Notes: generated from the letters alone by a model not told the origin. 5,117 nt of DNA from Bacteroidia bacterium (GCA_014379485.1 JACMLS010000515.1:1-5117); one strand, 5' to 3'. Numbered from the stretch's first letter, positions 1-5,117 are shown. Translations and numbers: made by a program.

Positions 1-2
1 AT

Positions 3-31
3 AAAAAAACCGGCATTTTTATTTACCGGTT
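3..31 (-). terminator. Intrinsic terminator after the RNase E/G gene
   Basis: On the minus strand, AACCGG (31-26) pairs with CCGGTT (13-8), a T-G pair extends the stem by one, and a run of seven T residues (9-3) follows. It starts 26 bases after the ribonuclease stop codon. On the plus strand the same stem is followed by AATTTTTT (32-39), so it may also stop transcripts arriving from a gene to the left of the window. The stem is short but GC-rich at its centre. Confidence 0.75.
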
Positions 32-57
32 AATTTTTTCAGACGTTGATTTAAAAT

Positions 58-1614
58 CTAAACTACAATTTCGTCTTCAATACTATTAAAAAATCTAAAC
101 TCCATAAAACCATAGCTCTGTATTGGTTTTAATTTTAATTGCTTGCTGTAAGTTTTTTTCCATCTATGCAAAATGCTTTTCCAGAAAAATCCTTTTGTAA
201 TATATGCTTCAAGGTACGGATGAACCTGCAGCGTAATGTCTTTTTGATTTTGTTCTTTTACAATGTAACCTAAAGTGTTTTCTATTTTTTCTATCAATAA
301 AATTGCAGGCTGAGATTTTCCGGTTCCCTGGCAATTGGGACACACTTCCATTACCTCAATATTCATTTCGGGCCTTACGCGCTGTCTTGTAATTTGCACC
401 AAACCAAATTTACTCGGCGGTAAAATATTGTGTTTGGCGCGATCGCCTTTCATTTCTTCTTTCAGTTTATCGAACAATGAACGCCTGTGCTCCAGGTTGT
501 GCATGTCAATAAAATCTATCACAATAATGCCGCCCATATCGCGCAAACGCAATTGTCTTGCAACCTCAATAGCCGCTTCAACGTTTACATCGTACGCATT
601 ATTTTCCTGGCTTTGTTCGCTTTTTGCGCGGTTGCCTGAGTTTACATCTATTACGTGCAAAGCTTCTGTATGCTCTACGTGTAAATAGGCGCCGCTTTTC
701 ATGTGCACCGTTTTTCCGAATAAAGATTTTATTTGTTTCTCAATTCCGAAATGATCAAAGATCGGGAACTTCCCAGTGTATAGTTTTACAATTTCAACCT
801 TATCGGGAGAAATTGTTTTTATATATTCTTTTATCTCTTCAAAAACTGCAGGATCGTTTACGTGAATGTTATTGAAATTTGCATTGAGCAGATCGCGCAG
901 CAAAGCATTTTTTCTGTTTATTTCTCCCAGCACGCGCAAAGGTGGCTGAGAAGTTTTTAAATTTTTGTATAACTCCTCCCACTTACCCATCAGCTCATTC
1001 ATGTCACCTTCAATATCGGCCACCGTTTTTCCGTCTGCAACGGTTCTTACAATTACGCCGAAATTTTTTGGTTTTATTTTGTGTATGAGTTCGCGCAGAC
1101 GTGCTTTTTCTTCGCTGTTGCGGATTTTTTGCGATACAGAAACTTTATCGGAAAAAGGAATGAGTACAATGTACCTGCCTGCCAAAGAAATTTCTGAAGT
1201 AATACGCGGACCTTTTTGAGAGATGGGTTCTTTTGCCACCTGCACCATTACCTGCATGCCGCTCTGCAAAATTTCATTTATTTTTCCCTCTTTGCGTATG
1301 TCGTTCTCACTTTTAAAATACATGAGGTTACTCACGTTCTGTTTTCCCTGCCTTGTAGCGTTGGTGTATTTTATAAGTGAGGCTGCCTGCGGACCAAGAT
1401 CCAGGTAATGCAGAAAAGCATCTTTTTCATAACCCACATCAACAAAAGCTGCGTTGAGGCCGGTCATTACTTTTTTTACTTTTCCGAGATAAATATCTCC
1501 AACGGCAAAATGAGAATTGCCTTTTTCTTTGTGGATCTCTACCAGCCCTTTGTCTTTTAAAAGGGCAATGGTAATTTCTCCGTTTACAGAATTAATAATC
1601 AGTTCGTAATTCAC
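58..1614 (-). CDS. rng: Ribonuclease E/G family endoribonuclease (Rng/CafA type)
   Basis: This 518-residue protein is a single-strand-specific endoribonuclease that in known family members cleaves mRNA and matures rRNA in the cytoplasm. Residues about 36-125 form the S1 RNA-binding domain (VGDIYLGKV, GLNAAFVDVG, KDAFLHYLDLG), with an insertion around 77-115. The catalytic DNase I-like part carries the two expected metal-binding aspartates, D323 in VIDVNSG and D367 in IVIDFIDM, matching E. coli RNase E D303 and D346. C425 and C428 in CPNCQGTGK match the zinc-link cysteines. The length fits RNase G (E. coli about 489) and there is no long degradosome scaffold tail. The start is GTG: an in-frame TGA lies two codons upstream, and the next ATG (M50) falls inside the S1 domain. 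A strong terminator upstream (1863-1900) implies its own promoter and a leader of up to about 250 bases. Family assignment is very secure; whether it acts more like RNase E or RNase G in vivo cannot be told from sequence. Confidence 0.97.
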   Translation of the reverse strand: MNYELIINSVNGEITIALLKDKGLVEIHKEKGNSHFAVGDIYLGKVKKVMTGLNAAFVDVGYEKDAFLHYLDLGPQAASLIKYTNATRQGKQNVSNLMYFKSENDIRKEGKINEILQSGMQVMVQVAKEPISQKGPRITSEISLAGRYIVLIPFSDKVSVSQKIRNSEEKARLRELIHKIKPKNFGVIVRTVADGKTVADIEGDMNELMGKWEELYKNLKTSQPPLRVLGEINRKNALLRDLLNANFNNIHVNDPAVFEEIKEYIKTISPDKVEIVKLYTGKFPIFDHFGIEKQIKSLFGKTVHMKSGAYLHVEHTEALHVIDVNSGNRAKSEQSQENNAYDVNVEAAIEVARQLRLRDMGGIIVIDFIDMHNLEHRRSLFDKLKEEMKGDRAKHNILPPSKFGLVQITRQRVRPEMNIEVMEVCPNCQGTGKSQPAILLIEKIENTLGYIVKEQNQKDITLQVHPYLEAYITKGFFWKSILHRWKKTYSKQLKLKPIQSYGFMEFRFFNSIEDEIVV

Positions 1615-1862
1615 GTTTCAAAATTTTTAGTTATACAGATCGCATCGTTTCAATGCGAAATTAAAATCGTTGTACATTTTGTTCTGCACCGCTGCGCGTA
1701 TCCGCAAAACGGTTAATGCCGTATGCACAGATACCTGCCCGAAAAAAATTCCGGAGCGCGTAAAAACATCACTGTAATTTTGAAGGGATTGACACAAAAT
1801 ACAGTCCCGAGAACATCGGGAAAAGAAGAAAAGATCTTCTTTGTATTAAAATAAAAGAATTT
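1615..1862 (-). other. Hairpin-rich leader region upstream of the RNase E/G gene
   Basis: This stretch between the terminator of the small ribosomal gene and the ribonuclease GTG contains several stem-loops, three of them abutting. They are an 8-bp stem at 1822-1842, CCCGA/TCGGG at 1806-1820, and an 11-bp stem with one bulged base at 1771-1805 (ACTGTA-A-TTTTG with CAAAATACAGT). Further on come a 6-bp stem with one G-T pair at 1739-1754 and a perfect 6-bp stem (TCGCAT/ATGCGA) at 1640-1658, ending 25 bases before the GTG. One minus-strand frame stays open for 72 codons (1845 to 1630) but has no good start; its only ATG gives a 16-residue ORF (1677 to 1627) that ends 12 bases before the GTG. I read it as an untranslated leader, possibly regulatory. 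A small RNA, a dispersed repeat or a gene remnant are alternatives. No convincing promoter was seen. Confidence 0.45.
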
Positions 1863-1900
1863 AAAAAACCGGCACCGCAAAATAAATTGCGGGCCTGGTT
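1863..1900 (-). terminator. Intrinsic terminator after the small ribosomal protein gene
   Basis: On the minus strand the arms at 1900-1887 and 1880-1867 pair over 14 positions with three mismatches. The outer AACC/GGTT and the inner CCGCAA/TTGCGG blocks are perfect. The loop is six bases and the stem runs straight into six T residues (1868-1863). It begins two bases after the stop codon of the 29-codon gene and marks the likely 3' end of the HU / TPR / small ribosomal protein transcript. Confidence 0.8.
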
Positions 1901-1902
1901 AA

Positions 1903-1992
1903 TTATTTCTTCTTGTGCCTGTTTTTTCTCAAACGTTTTTTACGTTTATGAGTGGCCATCTTATGTCTCTTTCTCTTTTTTCCGCTTGGCAT
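1903..1992 (-). CDS. AURKAIP1/COX24-domain small ribosomal protein (bS22-like), 29 residues
   Basis: This 29-residue protein is made almost wholly of basic residues: 11 Lys, 6 Arg and 3 His, with only one Leu and two Met. It begins MPSGKKRKRHK and ends RLRKNRHKKK. The pattern KRxxHK-then-HKRKKRLRKxR matches the AURKAIP1/COX24 domain family, known from mitochondrial ribosomal small-subunit proteins and from the actinobacterial protein bS22, and widely annotated in Bacteroidetes. The likely role is to bind rRNA in the 30S subunit. ATG at 1992 is the only sensible start, and no Shine-Dalgarno sequence precedes it, as is normal in this phylum. It lies 93 bases downstream of the TPR gene and two bases before a terminator, so it is probably last in that transcript unless it has its own promoter in the 93-base gap. 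It is easily missed because of its size. The family call is from memory of the motif, not a search. Confidence 0.88.
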   Translation of the reverse strand: MPSGKKRKRHKMATHKRKKRLRKNRHKKK

Positions 1993-2041
1993 AGCAGTTC
2001 GTTTTAATTGTTAATACTCTTTTTGTAATCTAGTTTTTTGT

Positions 2042-2095
2042 CGTGAAGCCTCTCTTTTCTTATTCTTTCAAATCATTAAAGAAATCTACTTCACG
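2042..2095 (-). other. Stem-loop between the TPR gene and the small ribosomal gene
   Basis: A perfect 7-bp inverted repeat (CGTGAAG at 2042-2048, CTTCACG at 2089-2095) encloses 40 bases and spans the stop codon of the TPR gene. A smaller TCTTT/AAAGA pair lies inside. No T run follows on the minus strand, so it is not a standard terminator. It could influence mRNA stability or processing between the two genes, or be chance. Confidence 0.3.
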
Positions 2096-2934
2096 GCTGA
2101 TTTTTTTAATTTTGCAATGTATTCCTTAATAGTTGTTTTGGCCAACAGATTGTCTGTTTTTGCGGCGTATTTTTCCAATGAAGAAATCGTGTTATCCAGT
2201 TCGCCTTTTTGTTCGTAAGCATCTGCAAGATGAAGATAAGCTTCCAGGTAAGTCGTGTCAATTTTTATGACTTTGTTAAACCTGCTTATCGCCCTGTCCC
2301 ACTGCTTTGACCTGACTGAGAAAAAAGCGAAATTGAGTTGCAGCTTTAAATTCATGCTGTCTGTTTTTTCAATTTCTCTCAGCAAAGTAACTCCCTTCAT
2401 CGGATCTTGAGTTCCCTCAACCATACAAGCTGCAAGATCTATTTTTGCGTCTGTATTGTTTGGCTCCAGTTTCAATCCTTTTTCCATACAGGCAATTGCG
2501 TTTGAATAAAGCGCCGGCAGCTCTGAGGGATCTTTTACAAACCTCACTGCAAAGTAAAAACGTTGTCCGGCAAAAAACCAGTCTTTGGCAAGGCCTGAAT
2601 TTTCTGCAACCTTTTGGCTGTAGACAGAGGCAATGTCTGGTTTTTTCTCAAGGTCCCAGAAATACGCTGCAGAATCGAGCCAGCGTTTTTTTTCAGTTCC
2701 TGTTTGGGAATTTACTTTTTTCTGGATCTCATCCCACTTTGTTCTTCCGTCGCGGTTCAGGTGTTTCATTGCATTCTGTACAAAACCATCCATGGTTTGA
2801 AATTTCTGAACGTTTGATTCCTGCGCTTCCGTTTTTATGGGGGGCTTACGATTGGCAAAATATAAAAGAACGCTTAATACTGCTGCGCCTAAACTGAGTG
2901 CAATAATGGTAATGATTACAGTCAGATTTTTCAA
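2086..2934 (-). CDS. Membrane-anchored tetratricopeptide repeat protein
   Basis: This 282-residue protein has one hydrophobic segment at residues 4-26 (TVIITIIALSLGAAVLSVLL core) followed by a mostly helical body. At least two TPR-like units are visible: around 143-175 (AIACMEKGLKLEPNNTDAKIDLA) and 213-245 (DRAISRFNKVIKIDTTYLEAYLHLADAYEQKGE), with a third probable helix pair at 246-275. TPRs bind other proteins, so it is likely a scaffold at the inner membrane. Orientation is unclear: the positive cluster NRK after the membrane segment argues for a cytoplasmic body, while a single N-terminal anchor often places the body in the periplasm. The start is TTG, chosen because an in-frame TAA lies four codons upstream and the first internal ATG (M48) would remove the membrane segment. 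It follows HU by 28 bases, so the two are probably co-transcribed. The specific function is unknown. Confidence 0.85.
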   Translation of the reverse strand: MKNLTVIITIIALSLGAAVLSVLLYFANRKPPIKTEAQESNVQKFQTMDGFVQNAMKHLNRDGRTKWDEIQKKVNSQTGTEKKRWLDSAAYFWDLEKKPDIASVYSQKVAENSGLAKDWFFAGQRFYFAVRFVKDPSELPALYSNAIACMEKGLKLEPNNTDAKIDLAACMVEGTQDPMKGVTLLREIEKTDSMNLKLQLNFAFFSVRSKQWDRAISRFNKVIKIDTTYLEAYLHLADAYEQKGELDNTISSLEKYAAKTDNLLAKTTIKEYIAKLKKSAVK

Positions 2935-2962
2935 GGCGAAATTTTATCGGCAAAAAAATAAA

Positions 2963-3277
2963 TTAATCTTCTGGTGACGTGTCAGGCTCCGCAATTTTTA
3001 CATTCTTTTTTACTTTTTCTGCAAATGTTTTTGCAGGTTTAAAAGCAGGAATGAAATGAGCGGGAATAATGATGGTTTCGTTTTTAGAAATATTACGTCC
3101 GGTTTTTTCGGCGCGTTTTTTTACGAGAAAGGTTCCGAAACCGCGCAGGTAAATGTTCTTACCTTCTGCCATGTGGTTTTTTACCACTTTCATAAAAGAT
3201 TCAACAGTAGCCTGAACCGCTAATTTTTCAACTCCTGTCTTTTCTGAAATCTCATTAATGATGTCTGCCTTGGTCAT
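2963..3277 (-). CDS. HU/IHF family DNA-binding protein
   Basis: This 104-residue nucleoid protein acts as a dimer that bends DNA. The N-terminal helices (TKADIINEISEKTGV, residues 2-16) and RGFGTF (45-50) are classic HU. The DNA-binding arm reads GRNISKNETI (60-69), with Ile where E. coli HU has its intercalating proline. The saddle continues IPAHFIPAFKPAKTF (71-85), a form common in Bacteroidetes HU. A short tail, mixed basic then acidic (ending EPDTSPED), extends it beyond the usual 90 residues. A longer frame runs upstream to 3352, but the extra 25 residues do not look like HU and they overlap the promoter, so ATG at 3277 is chosen. It is first in the minus-strand block, followed after 28 bases by the TPR gene. 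The paralog (HU or IHF-like) cannot be named. Confidence 0.95.
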   Translation of the reverse strand: MTKADIINEISEKTGVEKLAVQATVESFMKVVKNHMAEGKNIYLRGFGTFLVKKRAEKTGRNISKNETIIIPAHFIPAFKPAKTFAEKVKKNVKIAEPDTSPED

Positions 3278-3321
3278 TTTTATAAATAATTTAAAATCAA
3301 CAAATTGAATATTTTGGGCGA

Positions 3322-3352
3322 CAAATATAGTATTTAAACAATTTGTAAGCAA
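3322..3352 (-). promoter_or_regulatory. Bacteroidetes-type promoter for the HU gene
   Basis: On the minus strand TTG (3352-3350) is followed after 20 bases by TATATTTG (3329-3322), a full match to the Bacteroidetes housekeeping pattern TTG / TAnnTTTG with normal spacing. Transcription would begin near 3315, giving a leader of roughly 40 AT-rich bases before ATG 3277. It rules out any HU start upstream of about 3315. Confidence 0.75.
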
Positions 3353-3589
3353 AATTTATCGAAGAAATTCATTTACAGGGCATTAATTGTTGAAAAGGTG
3401 GGGAATCCGGGTTTTTCCCACAGAGAGAATGGAACAGAAATGCCTGTTCTCTCTCTACGCAATAAAATATTTAATTTCCTGTTTTTTAGCACATTACAAC
3501 TTTCGTTTGGATCTGGAACGTTAATCCAGATTGGTTTTGGGTTTGTTTCAGAGAAAATAATAGGGCTTTTCTAAAAGCAGAAAAAAACC
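3353..3589. other. Intergenic region with three hairpins, no gene seen
   Basis: No credible coding sequence is present. Three stem-loops lie close together. One at 3398-3421 has an 8-bp stem with one G-T pair and an 8-base loop. One at 3422-3456 has AGAGAGA/TCTCTCT and GAACAG/CTGTTC stems split by a three-base bulge, with a 6-base loop. One at 3511-3531 has a perfect 7-bp stem (ATCTGGA/TCCAGAT) and a 7-base loop. None has a proper T tract on either strand. A short GCTTTT/AAAAGC stem at 3565-3578, just after the stop of the secreted-protein gene, may be a weak terminator for it. The region would form the 3' untranslated part of that gene or lie upstream of the HU promoter. Confidence 0.4.
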
Positions 3590-4222
3590 TTAATACCAGG
3601 TCATTTCAACCAGTTTTTTCCTTGTCTCTTCGTCTTTTACAAGAATAAACAGCGGTATCCAAAATTCTTTTTCTTTATTATAATACGAAAAGCCGTAAGC
3701 CAAAACATCCTTTGTTATCATTCCGCTTTTTTTGTCAAGATTCCAGGATTCATAAAAAGTAACTTTTTGCCAGCTATGCAGCGAAATTGTATCTGACATT
3801 GTAACTTCGGAAAGCGGATTGCCTAAAGAATCATATTGCATAACCAAAACATCTTTTGATCTTTTTTTTCCAACCTGTGCAGGCGTCATTGGATAGAAAC
3901 CCCAATCGCAAAAAAGAGCGGTTCCTTTTTTCAGAAGTATCTCCATTTCATACCTAAACATTTTTGACTCAAGGCCCATTAGATAACTTTTCTCCTTGTA
4001 AGCTTCGTAAGAAGCCATATTCTCTCCGGAATGTTGATGCGCTACGTTTTCAATTTTGGCGGTATCATAAATAATTACATCGTAAACAATTAAAGGGGTA
4101 ACATTTTTTTTTGCATCCGATATTCCAACCGGTTTTTTAACCGCTGTTTGTGCAAAAGCGTTTCCGTTTAATATCCATAGTGCAAAGCCGCAAAGGCCCA
4201 TCGAAAATAATTTTAGTTTCAT
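3590..4222 (-). CDS. Secreted protein of unknown function, possibly GldN-like
   Basis: This 210-residue protein has a clear signal peptide: MKLKLF, a hydrophobic core to about residue 19, and NAFA before a likely cleavage at 24/25, so it is exported. There is no lipobox and no further membrane segment. I do not firmly recognise it. Its second half has a run of features that recall the gliding/type IX secretion protein GldN: a helix with FRYEMEILLKKG (89-100), MTPAQV (112-117), an LVMQYDSLGNPLSEV strand pair (126-140), KVTFYESWNLDKKSG (153-167) and WIPLFILVKDEETRKKL (188-204), in the same order as in that family. It is shorter than usual GldN proteins and stands alone, without gldK, gldL or gldM beside it here. 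This link is inference. Start ATG 4222 is fixed by the signal peptide. A -7 box lies 23 bases upstream, and the gene is divergent from the one starting at 4423. Confidence 0.85.
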   Translation of the reverse strand: MKLKLFSMGLCGFALWILNGNAFAQTAVKKPVGISDAKKNVTPLIVYDVIIYDTAKIENVAHQHSGENMASYEAYKEKSYLMGLESKMFRYEMEILLKKGTALFCDWGFYPMTPAQVGKKRSKDVLVMQYDSLGNPLSEVTMSDTISLHSWQKVTFYESWNLDKKSGMITKDVLAYGFSYYNKEKEFWIPLFILVKDEETRKKLVEMTWY

Positions 4223-4244
4223 AAAGTTCTCTGTTTAATTTTTT

Positions 4245-4252
4245 CAAAGCTA
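4245..4252 (-). promoter_or_regulatory. Likely -7 box for the secreted-protein gene
   Basis: TAGCTTTG on the minus strand matches the Bacteroidetes -7 pattern TAnnTTTG and lies 22 bases before ATG 4222, which predicts a leader of about 15-20 bases. No exact TTG is present at the -33 distance (only GTG-like sequence near 4270), so the promoter may be weak or helped by an activator. Confidence 0.45.
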
Positions 4253-4298
4253 CCTTTATTAAACAGACACACGACTAAAAAGAAAAGCCCCTGATTTT

Positions 4299-4316
4299 TT
4301 TAGAGTTCGCTCTAAG
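4299..4316. other. Small hairpin in the divergent intergenic region
   Basis: TTAGAG (4300-4305) and CTCTAA (4310-4315) form a perfect 6-bp stem around a TTCG loop, extended by a T-G pair on the plus strand. The T run lies on the 5' side on the plus strand, so it is not a standard terminator in either direction. It may be a protein-binding inverted repeat or part of an RNA. Confidence 0.3.
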
Positions 4317-4335
4317 TATAAAACCTTATTTTAAT

Positions 4336-4377
4336 ACTTATTCGATGAGATGCATCAGGTAAAGAGGTTTAATAAGT
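4336..4377. other. Inverted repeats between divergent promoters, possible operator
   Basis: ACTTATT (4336-4342) and AATAAGT (4371-4377) form a 7-bp inverted repeat enclosing the 8-bp palindrome GATGCATC (4349-4356). A separate 9-bp pair, TTATTAAAC (4256-4264) with GTTTAATAA (4367-4375), brackets most of the region. The sequence is AT-rich, so some of this is expected by chance. The position between two divergent genes makes a regulator site possible. Confidence 0.25.
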
Positions 4378-4397
4378 TTTACTTTGCTATAAAAATA

Positions 4398-4405
4398 TAC
4401 CTTTA
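4398..4405 (+). promoter_or_regulatory. Possible -7 box for the outer-membrane protein gene
   Basis: TACCTTTA matches TAnnTTTG at seven of eight positions and lies 17 bases before ATG 4423. Upstream, at the -33 distance, there is only TTT. A second near-match (TTACTTTG at 4379-4386) is an alternative. Tentative. Confidence 0.3.
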
Positions 4406-4422
4406 ATGTTTAAAATTTTTAT

Positions 4423-5117
4423 ATGCTTAAACCTTACAAAACTTTATTGCTCCTTTCTGCAATTTTTCTTTCCGGAATTTTTTCGAACCTAAAAGCGCAA
4501 CTGAATTCTGTTGATGGTTATTTTGGTATAAATAATTTTTTAAATAATTACTATCCCGCAAAACAACCTATGGGCTGGAACGCGGGTGCGCGTTATAACA
4601 TTGATCTGAGCTGGGAGTTTGGACTTATTTTGGGAGGCGGAATTAATAATTCTACTTTTAATCTTGCCACCACAAGAGATCTTGCAGGCGCGGCGGTTCC
4701 GGTTGCGTTAAAACACACATACGCAGATATTACTTTAGGCCTTGAGTGGCAGTGGATGACCGAGATCCGAACCCGCATGCAAGGCGGCCCCACCAAAGCG
4801 CGCGGTAGTAAAGAAATTATGTTTGCCAATTTTAAATCTTATCTGGTGGGCGGAATCGATTATAAATTTGCAATGAACACACCTTCTACCTACTCCAACA
4901 AAAATGTAATGAACTGGTTTGCCGGTATTGGTTTTGAGTGGTACCGTTTCGGAAAAAATGCGCATCACGGTTCTAATGCAATTGTTCCGTTTACAGAAGT
5001 GGTGTACTACAAAAACATTTCAAAACCTTATGCAACTGACATAACTGAAAAAGCAATTTCTCTTAACGCTTATTATATTCGCTTTGGGGTGAAATATACT
5101 TTTGGTTTTTCTCAGAA
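4423..5117 (+). CDS. Outer-membrane beta-barrel-like protein (3' end outside window)
   Basis: The frame is open from ATG 4423 to the window edge for 231 codons plus two bases. It begins with a signal peptide (MLKPYKT, hydrophobic LLLLSAIFLSGIF, then LKA before Q26). The mature part alternates polar and aromatic residues in short strands split by glycine turns: GWNAGARYNI (51-60), WEFGLILGGGI (64-74), TYADITLGLEWQW (99-111), FKSYLVGGIDYKF (137-149), NWFAGIGFEWYRFG (164-177), VPFTEVVYYKNI (188-199). The last visible strand, YYIRFGVKYTFGF (217-229), has aromatic residues alternating as in a closing barrel strand, so little is probably missing. This pattern fits the small outer-membrane barrel proteins common in Bacteroidetes, often called porin-family or outer membrane beta-barrel proteins. 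The ligand or role is unknown. It is divergent from the exported protein at 3590-4222, so the two could share regulation. Confidence 0.85.
   Translation, partial: MLKPYKTLLLLSAIFLSGIFSNLKAQLNSVDGYFGINNFLNNYYPAKQPMGWNAGARYNIDLSWEFGLILGGGINNSTFNLATTRDLAGAAVPVALKHTYADITLGLEWQWMTEIRTRMQGGPTKARGSKEIMFANFKSYLVGGIDYKFAMNTPSTYSNKNVMNWFAGIGFEWYRFGKNAHHGSNAIVPFTEVVYYKNISKPYATDITEKAISLNAYYIRFGVKYTFGFSQ

Noticed and set aside
335..1408. Several plus-strand open frames of 61-117 codons
   Set aside because: All are antisense to the ribonuclease coding sequence and give Ser/Cys-rich translations without motifs.
1795..1801. TATTTTG on the minus strand as a -7 box for the ribonuclease gene
   Set aside because: One base short of TAnnTTTG, no TTG at the -33 distance, and it lies within a hairpin stem.
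1771..1842. The three abutting hairpins as part of a CRISPR or tandem repeat array
   Set aside because: The stems differ in sequence and length, and no unit is repeated directly.
2445..2897. Plus-strand frames of 150 and 67 codons
   Set aside because: Antisense to the TPR gene, whose membrane segment and repeats are clear; the plus-strand products look random.
3278..3352. N-terminal extension of HU by 25 residues from an upstream ATG
   Set aside because: The extension is not HU-like and overlaps the -33 and -7 boxes of the HU promoter, so it could not be transcribed from it.
3429..3524. 31-codon plus-strand ORF starting in the bulge of the 3422-3456 hairpin
   Set aside because: No promoter, no family resemblance and no supporting context; chance in AT-rich spacer.
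4593..4968. Two overlapping minus-strand open frames of 77-78 codons
   Set aside because: They lie opposite the outer-membrane protein frame, which has a signal peptide and barrel strands; the minus-strand translations have no recognisable features.

Overview
The window looks like chromosomal DNA from a member of the Bacteroidetes. The evidence is AT-rich intergenic DNA, absence of clear Shine-Dalgarno sites, a promoter upstream of HU that fits the Bacteroidetes TTG / TAnnTTTG pattern, an HU protein with the GRNISKN arm and IPAFKPAK ending typical of that phylum, and a 29-codon gene for the tiny, very basic AURKAIP1/COX24-type ribosomal protein. Order or family cannot be fixed from this window.

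Positions 1 to 3353 hold a co-directional minus-strand block. Read in the direction of transcription it contains HU (3277 to 2963, promoter at 3322-3352), a membrane-anchored TPR protein (2934 to 2086, TTG start), the 29-residue ribosomal protein (1992 to 1903), a good intrinsic terminator (1900 to 1863), a 250-base structured non-coding stretch, and an RNase E/G family ribonuclease (1614 to 58, GTG start) that ends in a second intrinsic terminator (31 to 3). The terminator after the small ribosomal gene suggests that the ribonuclease has its own promoter and a long leader, although I could not find a convincing promoter for it. The block joins nucleoid structure, translation and RNA processing.

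Positions 3353 to 3589 contain no credible gene but hold three hairpins. Positions 3590 to 5117 hold two divergent genes for exported proteins. On the minus strand is a 210-residue secreted protein that I do not firmly recognise; its C-terminal half resembles the gliding/type IX secretion protein GldN. On the plus strand is an outer-membrane beta-barrel-like protein (4423 onward) that is cut by the window edge, probably near its C-terminus. The 200 bases between them carry a minus-strand -7 box, a weaker plus-strand one, and several inverted repeats.

I see no mobile element, CRISPR array, tRNA, rRNA or defence system. Most of the window is ordinary housekeeping sequence. The parts most worth a second look are the hairpin-rich leader of the ribonuclease gene, the 29-residue ribosomal gene, and the GldN-like protein.
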